From: Lichina pygmaea
Taxonomy: Eukaryota; Ascomycota; Lichinomycetes; Lichinales; Lichinaceae
Direction: 5' to 3'
Length of the DNA stretch: 64,000 nt
Assembly: GCA_963422465.1 (NCBI GenBank)
Contig: OY730174.1
Span: 1,302,001 to 1,366,000 of the forward strand
In this document: positions 22,190 through 32,994 of the stretch, one piece after another
Numbering within the stretch: the stretch's first letter is position 1
How the letters are laid out: each line of letters starts with the position of its first letter
Translations under genes and position numbers: made by a program
The notes under the pieces: generated by a model
Told to the model about the DNA's origin: nothing
What the model saw: the letters and a program-made list of their open reading frames with translations, nothing else
Database searches by the model: none

Positions 22190-23428
22190 CTACTTTCGCT
22201 TTCCAAAGATGGACATCAGAGACATGATTCGACGGAGAGGTCGTCGCTCGCGGCCGCGTCCGTCGACGACGTCCGACGGTGGCGAGGCCGTCGCCGTCGA
22301 CGTCCATGGCTCGGACGCGCGGCGCGAGTCGCCGGCGACGTCCCCTCTCGTCTGATGATCGGACCTCTCGTCGTCGTCCGAGTCGCCGACGGTCTTCCTG
22401 TCCTGGGTCGGCACCGTCAGGAAGCCGAGGTGGTCCCGGAAAAATCCCGCTTTGACCCGCGGCTCCGGCGGCGTCGCAGCTTCCTCCTGCCCCTGCCGCG
22501 TCCTGTCGACGTGCACGACGAACCGATCGGGGTCGGCCGCGGGCGGCGCCCAGTCTGGCCGACGCCGAGCGTGTGCCCAACCCGTCGTGGGTCCGGCCTC
22601 GTTGCTGCTGGCTCTCGTCAAGGCCGGAGCCCGTACGCCGGCACGGGTCGCAAGGTCGCCCATGCTCTGCGGCCGCATCACGTGCGTCCTGCCCGGCGGC
22701 ACGAGAAGCCGCGGCGACGGCGCTTCGTCGACCAAGTCGACCCTGCGCGGTCGCCGTTGGTCCTGCCGTCGAGGCGCGACGGGCGCCGGCTCGGTTGCAG
22801 GCTGCTGGCTCGGGCCGCCGCCGTCGTCGAAGAAGACCGAGCGGCGATGGGCGAGCCTCTCGGCGAACGAAAGCCCGGCCGGCCTCTCGAGGTCGCCACG
22901 GGGGCGCGGCGGTAGCAGCACGGCCGGGAGCGACGGCGCACCCTTCCCCGGCTGGAGCGCGCTGCCGCTCTTGGCTCGCAGGTGCCTCGTCTCGGCCGAG
23001 CTCCGGAAGAGGTCACGCATCGCCGTCGAAGGCTGCCACGACTGTCGCGTCGGCTTGGCCTGCGCCTGTTCCATCTGCTGCTGCTGCTGCTGCTGCTGCT
23101 GCCGCAGCCGCTGCTCGATCGCGTCTCGTCGGCGCTTCTCCTCCCTCAACCGACGACAGAGCTCCTCGGGATCGAACGGTCGACCGGGGCCGACGGCGAA
23201 GCCGTGGCCGGCGAGCGCTCGGGGCACGACCGCGTGTTTGTCGCAACACGGTTGCATCATCGACTTGCGTTGCAGGCGATAGGGCGCATCGGCGTGACCG
23301 CCGCCTTGTCGCTGCAAGCGTTCGATGAGCTCAACCGCTTCCGGCCCGGCACGATCATCGTCACGCGTGGAGCAACTCACAAGGGCGTGGTCATCGCAGG
23401 CAGGGACGGCCATCATCATCGAGCCCAT
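22190..23428 (-). CDS. Hypothetical disordered protein with polyglutamine tract
   Basis: This is one uninterrupted frame of 412 codons from the ATG at 23428. I do not recognise a family. The protein is Arg/Asp/Pro-rich and probably mostly disordered. It has a charged, helix-prone segment (EELCRRLREEKRRRDAIEQR) running into about nine Gln at residues near 110-120, and it ends in a short basic/hydrophobic tail (RRIMSLMSIFGKRK). That tail resembles the C-terminal anchors seen in some fungal hypothetical proteins, but I cannot name one. The opposite strand also has 250-276-codon open frames here, as expected for GC-rich DNA, so length alone is weak evidence. It is a moderately likely gene; no introns are visible. 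Confidence 0.5.
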   Translation of the reverse strand: MGSMMMAVPACDDHALVSCSTRDDDRAGPEAVELIERLQRQGGGHADAPYRLQRKSMMQPCCDKHAVVPRALAGHGFAVGPGRPFDPEELCRRLREEKRRRDAIEQRLRQQQQQQQQQMEQAQAKPTRQSWQPSTAMRDLFRSSAETRHLRAKSGSALQPGKGAPSLPAVLLPPRPRGDLERPAGLSFAERLAHRRSVFFDDGGGPSQQPATEPAPVAPRRQDQRRPRRVDLVDEAPSPRLLVPPGRTHVMRPQSMGDLATRAGVRAPALTRASSNEAGPTTGWAHARRRPDWAPPAADPDRFVVHVDRTRQGQEEAATPPEPRVKAGFFRDHLGFLTVPTQDRKTVGDSDDDERSDHQTRGDVAGDSRRASEPWTSTATASPPSDVVDGRGRERRPLRRIMSLMSIFGKRK

Positions 23429-24507
23429 CGGACAGGCTGCACTTCCGCCAGCGAAGGAATGCGTTCGTCGTCTCGCGACGACGGCCGAGATGCCCGTCTC
23501 CGACTATAAGTAAAAGGAGTCGGCCCGGGGGGGTATCGCCCCAGGGACGCCATCGGGCCAGATCGGACCCGCCCGATGCGGCATCGCTGCTGAAGCGGTC
23601 GCGCTGGTGGTTGCGGTCGACCGCGTCGGCCGTGGGGAGCGCTCTCGTGACTCTGGCGCGGCCGCGTTTGTCCGTCTGGGGAAGGAGCGGCGCCGAGGAT
23701 CGTTGCCGCTCCACCGAGAGCGGCCACCGTCGGGGCGCGGGCAGCCGCTTCTGGTATCTTGGTGCTACGTACGGTGGCGTCGCATGTCCGCACCAAAAAA
23801 AAAAAGGCTCGTAACCTTTCTTTGCGGCCGGCTTCATCCTACTGTATCGGTCGTTGGTCAGGTGTTGCCGTCCCTGAGCAGCAGACGTCTATTGACCTTG
23901 GAGCTATCGGGCGTTCGCGCGCTCCAGACCTTTGCGCTCCACCGCCGCCGCCGGACGCATGATGCCTTGTTGTGCTCTTGTGCCCCCCGTGCCCGGCAAT
24001 TCGATGCGTACGTACTTCCGTACATGCGTACGTACATATGTACCGCCGTGCCACCGTACTTTGTTCGTCGTTATCATGCGCGATCGACGGGGGGGCCGCT
24101 GTCACCTCGGCGTGCTTGGAAAGGGGGGTGTCGGCGTCGGTGTCTGCTCGTCTCGTACGATGCAGGCTGGCGCTGCCGGCAAACAAACATGGCAGAGCAC
24201 GTGACCCCGGTGATCCTCACGGCCGGGTCAGCAGCGGCAGAGGAAGGCTGAGCCGAAGCCGCCCCGCCGAGACGCCAGAGTCGAATCTCCAGGGCCGTTG
24301 CTCCCTGTCGACAACAAAGAGCAGCGCCATGGATCCTTCGCCTGCAGATTGTGTTACAGAACGGTGTCTGGGCCGGCCACAGGCTCAGGCTCCAATGCCG
24401 CGGCGATACCTATCGTACCGTGCTGTAGTTTACGTTAGCCGAAAGCCCAGTCGCGACTGCTACAGTAGTCTGCTACAGTAGCGTCGTTGGGCCCGGCACG
24501 AAGCGAC
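23429..24507. other. Intergenic region, nothing recognised
   Basis: This is the upstream flank of the disordered-protein gene. Open frames here have no recognisable product. An A homopolymer lies at about 23796-23806 and GTAC-rich DNA at 24005-24055. Confidence 0.5.
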
Positions 24508-24518
24508 GTCGGTCATCC

Positions 24519-25238
24519 GGGGATGCTACGGAGAATGCTAACAGACGGCCTATGGAGAATGCAGATACACTGCACTTTTCAGGCTGCCTCATTGGGGTAT
24601 AGCGCCAACCTCACGACCAAATAGGGTTTAGGCCCACCCGTATCTTCTCAGATGCTTAGGTACTCTATACATTGTACTTTCTAGTGATATCCGTACTTAC
24701 ATATGTATACCCCCCTCCATTAAGGTACAAGAGTACATCTCTAGATACATGCCTTGGTGCTTAAGTACCGGGTACATCCACTTCAATGAGCCACCTCACA
24801 CAAACCTAGGTATTACCCCAATCTTGACGGCCCAGAAGTATCAGAAGTCCTGATATATCATCCAGTGTACTGTTTTCAGTCGTATTTTCATGGAAGCTAG
24901 ATGTGATGTTAAGCTATCCACTAAGATATTTGAGTACTCTGTTCAATGTTGCTGGTAGGGGTTTTTTATGTGAGATGAATGGATAGTCAGAAAAGACTGC
25001 TTCTAGATCAACTAAAATATGGCTTGACTCACAAAAGTTCAGGAGTACTTATCCGTCAGTAGTACCGTTGTGTATTTCAAAGTACTCATGAGAGGGAGTG
25101 GTATGGGGGGGGGTATACTGATTACGACCAAGTCTCGCAAGCCTAAGGTTGGCGCTATATCCCAATGAGGCAACCTGAAAAGTGCTATGTATCTGCATTC
25201 TCCATAGGCCGTCTGTTAGCATTCTCCGTAGCATCCCC
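24519..25238. mobile_element. Non-autonomous Mutator-like (MULE) MITE, 720 bp, 11-bp target duplication
   Basis: The terminal inverted repeats are about 94 bp long with only a few mismatches: the left begins GGGGATGCTACGGAGAATGC and the right ends with its complement. The element is flanked by an identical 11-bp direct repeat, GTCGGTCATCC, at 24508-24518 and 25239-25249. Long inverted repeats with 9-11-bp target duplications are characteristic of Mutator-like elements. The interior (about 530 bp) is AT-richer than its surroundings and has no coding potential, so it must have been moved in trans. The perfect target duplication and well-kept ends argue for a fairly recent insertion. Confidence 0.9.
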
Positions 25239-25249
25239 GTCGGTCATCC

Positions 25250-26302
25250 TACAGGCCGGCTAGCGCTCCATCGGTAGCCTGCACCTTAAACGGCTGACTA
25301 AGGATGCACGTTGGTGGCGGAGCAGAGGCTTCCACAGTCCAAATCTCCGTCGGGCGGGACCATCACTAATTATGGTTCTTTCCGCCGATTGCGGCTCGTC
25401 ATTGTCTAAAATTGCTAGACAGCCATTTACTCGTACTCGTACGGAGTACATACGAGTACTGTACGGCCGTACTTGAAGGCGGACACGTGGCCGTGGAACA
25501 AAACTTCGCTCACGTGACTATGGCTTCCAGCAGCGAGGAATGGTCAAGTTGCTCTTACAGTACTCCGAAAAAGTCCAACATCGAGAGCTCAAGTATCGTC
25601 CTCAAATTAAAGGTCGTGCCAAATCCAGATTCGGCTCGGATATCGCTGGAGTCATTGTCGCGATATTTATATGTATGACTCAGCAGTGTCGTCTTACATA
25701 AGCTCCGCACGACACCTGCTTCGACAACTGCTGGCTGAGTGATGGGCAGCTCATCAGGCTGCCTAGTCGTCTCTCAGCTACCGCTACTCGAGAGACGGAG
25801 GGCCAAAAAGACACGAAAGAGACGAGGTTTCGTCCAGACCAGACCACGACGCCGACACGATTGATGGGGACATGTAGGATTTCGGATAGTGATCCGCAGG
25901 CCTTCGTTCTGCCCGATTCTGCCCTGCGCGGCCGGGTTGATATCTCTCTTACCCGTGCCCCAGGCATGCACTTTTCTCCGCGGCACGGGTGATCGCCCGC
26001 CCTGCATGATTCTCTTTCCTGATGCCAGTGACCGTGACGGCCTTGGGTTGATTGGTACCTGTTCGATCGCGCCAGGGCTTACGATGACTTAAAACGCCTC
26101 CTGTCTCCATGTCAGGCTGAACATGCAGCGGCTAGGAGAGCGTGGAGGATTTGATAGGCTGAGACGACGAAATCGGTGGCACAGTGCCTTTGCAACTGAA
26201 CCGAGTCCTCGCGCAAGCTTAGCATATAAAGCGCTACGAGGCACGTTATGATCGGACCGAGAAACAATTCTGTTGCTCTTTTCCCATCCTAAAGGACTAC
26301 CA
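25250..26302. other. Intergenic region upstream of the membrane-protein gene
   Basis: No gene is supported. GTAC-rich DNA lies at 25430-25465. A CATATAAAGC stretch near 26222 is a possible TATA box about 80 bp upstream of the next start codon. Confidence 0.5.
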
Positions 26303-28411
26303 ATGTTGAAAGGTCGTCAAGTCCGTATGATGGGTGACGGTGTCACTTCAGATGTTGACGAGCACGCTAGCTCTCAACGGCCGGCTCGGGACGTTCAAGC
26401 ACTGGACAGGCACGTCTCGGCCGCGGCTGGAAACGAGTCGGATGAACCGTGGCAGGCCAGCTTCGGTACTACGGATCCTCGTCGGTTCAGCTACACAGAA
26501 CAGACTCGCACAGCCTTACCGAGACTACTTTCCCGGTGGCTCGTCACCGCTGCCATCATCGCTTCCATCCTGGGCGTGCTAATACTATACCAGAAGAAGG
26601 GCATCCTCTCGCGCGCAGAAAAGGTTACCTTTAACGGTGTCATGACAGGCCTAACCATATTGCTAGGTCTCAACTTCTTTGTGAGTCTGCCACCTTGATG
26701 TCTCCCCGCTGCGGATACGGGTTGATAAAAAGACTCGCGACAGGAAGCGTTCAGGGCCCTCGCAAGAAGTCTACGATGGTGCATCTTGGCGCAGGAAGAG
26801 CATGACCTTCGACAGGTCGATTTGATCTTGGGCATCGACAATTTACGCAACGTCTTCGTCTTGGCGTGGGAATCGAAGAAGCTTTGGACATGGTTCTGTT
26901 GTGGTACTTGGGTGAGTCGCCAGTCTTGTTCATCTGCCTCGTTCTTGTGTCTAACATCGATAGATTTTACTCAACTTGGCAAGTTCACTCGCCTGTGGTG
27001 GCAGAGGTCCTTTTCTACTTACACATCCTTAGGGTGCGCAGGTGGCGATAGCATTGACCAACGCGTCGTACTCGGTCGATGATGGCAAGGATTGGAACAG
27101 CACGTATGCCAGAGATGGGCTCGTCCTCGCACCAAATCTCACATGCTACTTTTATAATGGCTCCATAAACAACGGGCGTTACTGCCCGACGGATCCTGGC
27201 CCCCCTGATGCTCTTTTGAATGCCCCGCAGGTGATGACTCAAGACCTTGCACATAGTTTCGGAGAGTATGCACATGGATCCACCTTCTCGTCGCCCTGTG
27301 TCTCCTACCGTGACACATCAGATGTCTTAGCATCGAGAGAGAAGCCTCCCTACTACTGCCAGCGGACCCCAGGTCGACAGGAGTTTACGTATCGATTTCT
27401 GGAGTTCAACGTCGACGATGATCTCAAAGCTTACCCATGGCTCACGAATCGAACAATCACGGCATCGGCGGGCAAATGTCTCAGTTATCGAGAAATTTCA
27501 GACTGGAGAGGAGACGATCACACCTTTACAAACGGGACACACAACGAGAGTGTCACGATACCGAGTCAGAGCACTGGCGTCGACGGTACTTCCTATCTTT
27601 ATCGAGGCTCGGCTGTCCCCCAGATGGAGGTCAACGAGAGCTGCGGGCCTCGATGTCTCTGGATGTGGGCTTATCGACATTGGGGGATGGGCGAAGAACC
27701 GACCCTTTTCCAGTGTCCGGTGACGGTCGATGCGGTCGAAAATGCAACGGGAGATGTCCACGTCATCCCGGATGACATTGCCCGTCTAGCTGCTGCATCC
27801 ATTGGACTGCGAGGTCGATTCGAAGGGTCCCCCCCGACATGGGAGCAGACTCAATTCTATCCTTTTGGGTAAGTCTTGCCACCTTCTTCAATCTTGACAA
27901 TCTTGGCATGAGGCAGAAACTGACAATGCTCGGCAGCAACCGGTGGGAAGTTCATTTCCAGAACATCGACCACGTTAGCGCAAATATGGCCGAGTTCGCA
28001 ATCAGTTCGATCGCGTCGATGGCCTTGCGGAACCCCAAGATCACAATCAACGGAACGACGGCAAGCCTCGGAAGCCAGATCAACGTCGACTGGTGGCGCC
28101 CACTCGCCCTGTTTGCGGGCATCGCCGGCGCACAGCTCGCCGTATTTTTATCCGCCATCTACGTGACCCGACTTGTTGTCGTTCAAGACGACTCCGATCT
28201 CTCAAGGGCGCGATTACTGCGTCCGTTTACGGTCGGACTAGGAGACTCGAGGACTCTGTCCAGCGCCAAGAGCTTGAGCCAATCATATGCTGGACTGGTC
28301 TACGGGCCTCGGGATGATGGCTCTGGCTTGTACTACCTCGATATCGCTAGTGATATTAGGAAGAGGGGAAATTGGCCCGGTCGAAGGCATCCTGAAGGGA
28401 TGTATTATTAG
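26303..28411 (+). CDS. Multi-pass membrane protein with N-glycosylated ectodomain, function unknown
   Basis: Clear exons are 26303-26680, 26744-26911, 27042-27868 and 27937-28411, with GTGAGT/GTAAGT donors. A short exon between 26964 and about 27010 is likely, but its exact ends are unresolved. The first exon encodes a hydrophilic leader, then two membrane segments (LVTAAIIASILGVLILY and GVMTGLTILLGLNFF). Exon 2 carries a cytoplasmic-looking stretch (FRALARSLRWCILAQ, LGIDNLRNVFVLAW). The 27042-27868 exon encodes a large Cys-containing domain with at least seven N-x-S/T sequons, hence probably extracellular. The last exon has one more membrane segment (LALFAGIAGAQLAVFLSAIY), then VVVQDDSDLSRARLLRP and a YGPRDDGSGLYYLDI tail. 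Ascomycete genomes hold many paralogues of this architecture, to my knowledge uncharacterised. Confidence 0.72.
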
Positions 28412-31048
28412 ACAGGGAGGACTTTCGGCGGGGATGCGCGTCTCTTGTGAGCTTTACAACTTCCCTATGACTCTTGATGGAGACATCAGCGGAGCTTGGA
28501 GCTCCTCATCACCCTGCGCAGCACATGCTGATCAGGTTGCTCCTACAGGATGCTGTTCCTGGAAGAGTGCTCGATCGGGTGCCATTTCGCTAGCTGGAGC
28601 TCGCTCGAGTCTAGCTCTTTACTGAAGGCTAGGGGCTGCTGCCGGCTGCTGCTGCTGCTGCTGCTCGGCGGTGTGTTGCCGCGTATCGACAATGGTCCGA
28701 GGACGGCATGACGTAATGGGAGGCTGGTGAGGGTGTTCTGGTAGGTCTTGGCAGCTAGGGTGACATACTACATCGGCTTTCCGGTCGGCTCGTGTCGCTA
28801 CCAAAAGCCTTAGAGACGAGAGAATCCACACGTGATCTTGATCCACCCCGAACCGATGGTCTTGACAGACAGCTGCCTTGGTCATCGTGGAGTCATCACT
28901 AGAGAGAGTGGAGGCTAGCCTGGGTGAGACCTTGTATCAGATCTACGTAAGCCAATGCAGATGCCAAGAGATACAGATGCAGCGTCTAGAAGATACAGTA
29001 CGGGGTACGTATGTACAGCTACGTACGTCTGTCATCATCTGAAGGTCGGGGGTCAACCGACAGATCCACCAGACACCCGGAAAAGACCTCTGTGGATAAG
29101 TCATGGTGGAGCCAGGCTGTGTTAGCAGCAGATCTCACAACAACAACAAAGGTGTTTTTACCTACAGGATCATGGAGATTGTACTTGTGTGTAGTGGCAG
29201 CAAAGCTAACATCACATTTTCAACGATGGCCGGTGAGGTGAAGACCACATCCCACATTTTTTTTGTTCCGTTTTATTCTTACTCTGATTTGGCTGGTGGG
29301 CAATGCAGAACTTCCAGGTAACGTGCATGCCCCCCCCCCCCAAAAAAAAGGAAAACCCTTTGAAGGAGTAAGATCTGGGCCTTCGAGTGAGACTAGAGAG
29401 AAATCTCGAGGATTACAGTACGTATCGTCTCAGAGAAAGGCGAATCAAGGAGTTGTGGTGTTTTCGGACAGAAGTCGGTGTGCCACGTTGGACTGCAGGT
29501 CCCACGTACTCTGGAGCTCGTCGAGGAGTTCAACCATCGGCCAGCATCAAAACATGCTCGGGCATCTCAGCGTTCTTGAGAGGCACACGAGGAGCGACTC
29601 GAAGTTGATCTTCGACGGTACGGAGGTACGGAAGCACTCGAAGCGTGACTAATCCACCGATCGACCAGTATCACGTGGGCGGGTAAACGGCTTACCATTG
29701 GCGCGTCACCTACGAATGTACATATGATCGACGCAGCAGAATAATGGGTCGATGCTCACAAGTGATGCGACCACGGCGGAACGCACGTTATGCTGCAGCC
29801 CTGTTCGGGCGCGCCGTGATCAGCGCGACGGGCACGTTCTGGCTTTTGGGGGGGGGGGGGAGGGGGGAGGGAAGGTCCGACATCATGATGCAGTATCGAT
29901 CCCGAGCCTCGCACGGCATGACGGCGGGAACGACGGGAGGCTTTCCAAAACCGGTTGCAGCCTTCGACGTTCGAAGTTCGACGATCGTAGCGAGGGGGGG
30001 GGGGGGGGAAGGTGCCAGAAACATTCACCGCCGGGCTGCGATGTTCGATGTTCGATGTTCGAGGTTCGACGCCCAACGATTCGTTGTAAGCTTCTGAGAT
30101 CGATGGAGACCGTCATCCGGAGTCGTGATCGATCAGGATCGTCAAGATGCAGTACCCCGAGCAAGGGCGGCAGGCGGGAACTTCCGCATGGACGCCGGCT
30201 CGAGTTTCAGTCCAGGCTCGGTCACCACCGGCGTGCCGGGAGGTGGAGGGGGACTTGCGCGGTACGGCCTCGCGTCTCATTCAGGATGCAGACCTCCCCG
30301 TCCCGTCCGCGAGCCATCCGTTCGAGACGGGCAGGCCCATCTCATCACCTATGCAACAATGTCGTCTACGTGCGTTGTACGTCATGAGATGTAGCACGCA
30401 CGTGCCTGCCCAGGCATCGCCGTAGTAGCTCGTGGCAGCTGGTGGGCCGCGTACCTCCGGCGCGGGCCCCAGGACGGCCATGACGGTCTCTGCGGCCTCG
30501 GCCGGTCGAGGCGTCTGCCTGGTCGGCGGAACTCTCGCGTGTCTGGGCGGAACCGGCTGGGCCAGGCCCAGCGCAGGGGGCTGGTCGAGGAGAGTTCATG
30601 GTCTGGCCAGACCGTCGGTTCGCACCTCACCACATGGCCGACCTTCGACCCGGAGTCAAAATCCACGACGGCCGACCAAGACGGACGAGAGGACGTCCCG
30701 AGATCGAGAGGATGACAGGGCGAGCGGGGCGACGACAGATCCGTAAGGGCCGACGGTCGGTGGAGGCCACGACGCATCGTTGAAGAAACAAGCCGCGAGC
30801 AAGACGGCAGACGGTCGATCGAAGACGACGATGCCGCCGCCGCAGCAGCTTAGGACGCCGTCGACGTCGAGAAGAACAAAGCACGACAACCGTCAAGTGC
30901 GAAACTAGTGGCGGAATCGCGGCAGGAATGAGATAGCCGGACACGCCCGAGTGGGAGAGGGAAACACGGCAACGGCGCCACCATCCCCGACATCATCGTC
31001 ATCTTCGTCATTGCCACCATCATCCTCATCCTCGTCCTCGTCCTCCTC

Positions 31049-31190
<142 letters not shown>

Positions 31191-31288
31191 GGGTCTTCAC
31201 CGTCACGGGTCATCCTTCTCGACACCCCCGCGAAGAAGACGACGCTCGACGTTGCTGCAGGGCGGGAACCTTGCTAGTCTCGTTTTGT

Positions 31289-31290
<2 letters not shown>

Positions 31291-31347
<57 letters not shown>
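31291..31347. repeat. (CA)n microsatellite
   Basis: About 28 CA units lie some 0.9 kb upstream of the RasGEF start codon. Confidence 0.95.
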
Positions 31348-31348
<1 letters not shown>

Positions 31349-32231
31349 CGCCCATCTCTCGAACCGAACCGAAACCACGAGCCACCAGCCACGAGCGGAC
31401 GAGCCACGACCGCCGACCCGCGCTCACGAACTAGGTTAGTACACGGACCCTGCTTCTACGTACCGGGACCTTCTCCGCGACGACGGCGACGACCATCACC
31501 GCCCGCTCCAACATCGTCCTTCCCGTCGAATTGACACATTGACCACGTTCCATTCTCCCGTCGACGCTCGACTAGCGGCCATCGAAACTCTCCACCGCCT
31601 TCGACGGCCCAGGGCCAAAAAGGGTCCGGCTTCGTCGACGAAACCCAGCCGAGAACCCTTTTTGGCACCGTCCTGCCGTGTCCGCGGCGCGGAAGGAGGG
31701 ATCGTCGTCGACGTCGTCGTCGTCGTCTCCGCGTCGCGCCCGGCAACCGACTCGCGCCTCGACTCCCCGTCGAGACGCAAGGCACTGTCGTTCTCGAACC
31801 ACGGACATCAGATACCGCAAGTCGCCGGCCAAACGCCCCGTCCTCGACCATCCCGCATCCTCCGTCGACGGACGAACACGCACAAAACCACACACGCCTT
31901 TTCCATCTCTGTCCCCCTGTCGGTCGTTACGGTCCCCCCCCCCCCCCCCCCATGTTCTCGTCGACCAAGGATGCCCACGACGCACCGAAGCGCCTCTGGC
32001 TTGCTCGTTGACCGGCTCTTTGGCCCTCGTGCCCGGCGAGATTCTGACGTGACGCCGATCCGACGTTGCTCGCGACCCTCTCATGGTTTGAAACCCGGTT
32101 GAAAAAGACGCAGCCCGAGCGGACGGACGGACGAGTGCCGCGGGTCCATCGCCGAGGCCGATCTTAAAACACACATACACACACGCACACACAGAGACAC
32201 CCCTTACGAGTACGCTGCACCGGAAGCAGCC

Positions 32232-32942
32232 ATGTCGAGGCGAGCGTCCGGCGACACGTACGGCATGGCCGCGCCCGAAGGCGAGAGCGGCCGACGAACG
32301 TCGGGCCACCGTCGCGTGGCCTCGTCGACCTCGCGCCGGCGCGCCAAGACCACCTCCGGTACTCTGTCGAGGCCAAAGTCCAACTCGAGCCTGCGGTCGA
32401 GCCTGCCGGCCCCTTTGACTCGCGTCTACCGGCCGGAGCGCGACGACGACGACGACGACGACGACGAGTACTACGACTGCATACCCGAGCAATCCCACGT
32501 TCAGGACCCCGCAATGTTGTCTGGCCGGCCTGCTGCTGCTGCTGCTGTTGCTGTCGCCGTCGCGGCGACGGCAGGATTGCCACCGTCGAAACCGTCGCCG
32601 ACGGGCAAGAGACAGAAGCGGAAGGACGGCGACGTCGACGGTAATTCACGGCGGCAGGATGTGCGTCGCAGAGAGCACGACCGGGATGCCCCGCCGGAGA
32701 TGGCGCCGAGACGCCAGCGACACGAACAAGAGCAGCAACGACGACGAGGAGGACGAGCGGGCGACGACGTCGATCGGCACGGTGCCACGCCGTCGACGCA
32801 GGCCGAGTCTCCCGGCGGCCGAGACTCTCCGACGCTGGGACACGCAGCTCCGCCCGTGAGACACCAGCCTCAGTCGACGGCTCAGCCCGGCGGGCCTGCT
32901 CGAGTCGCTCATCATTCGGTGAGTCGTGGCCAGAGCCTTGGG

Positions 32943-32994
<52 letters not shown>

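Noticed and set aside
29752-30777. Several 90-210-codon frames on both strands in the gene-poor interval
   Set aside because: They overlap each other, span G runs and TTCGA repeats, and show no domain or splice structure.
31572-32498. 308-codon minus-strand frame overlapping the RasGEF start
   Set aside because: Repetitive Val and Arg runs come from GAC/GTC repeats; no domain, and it overlaps the first RasGEF exon.
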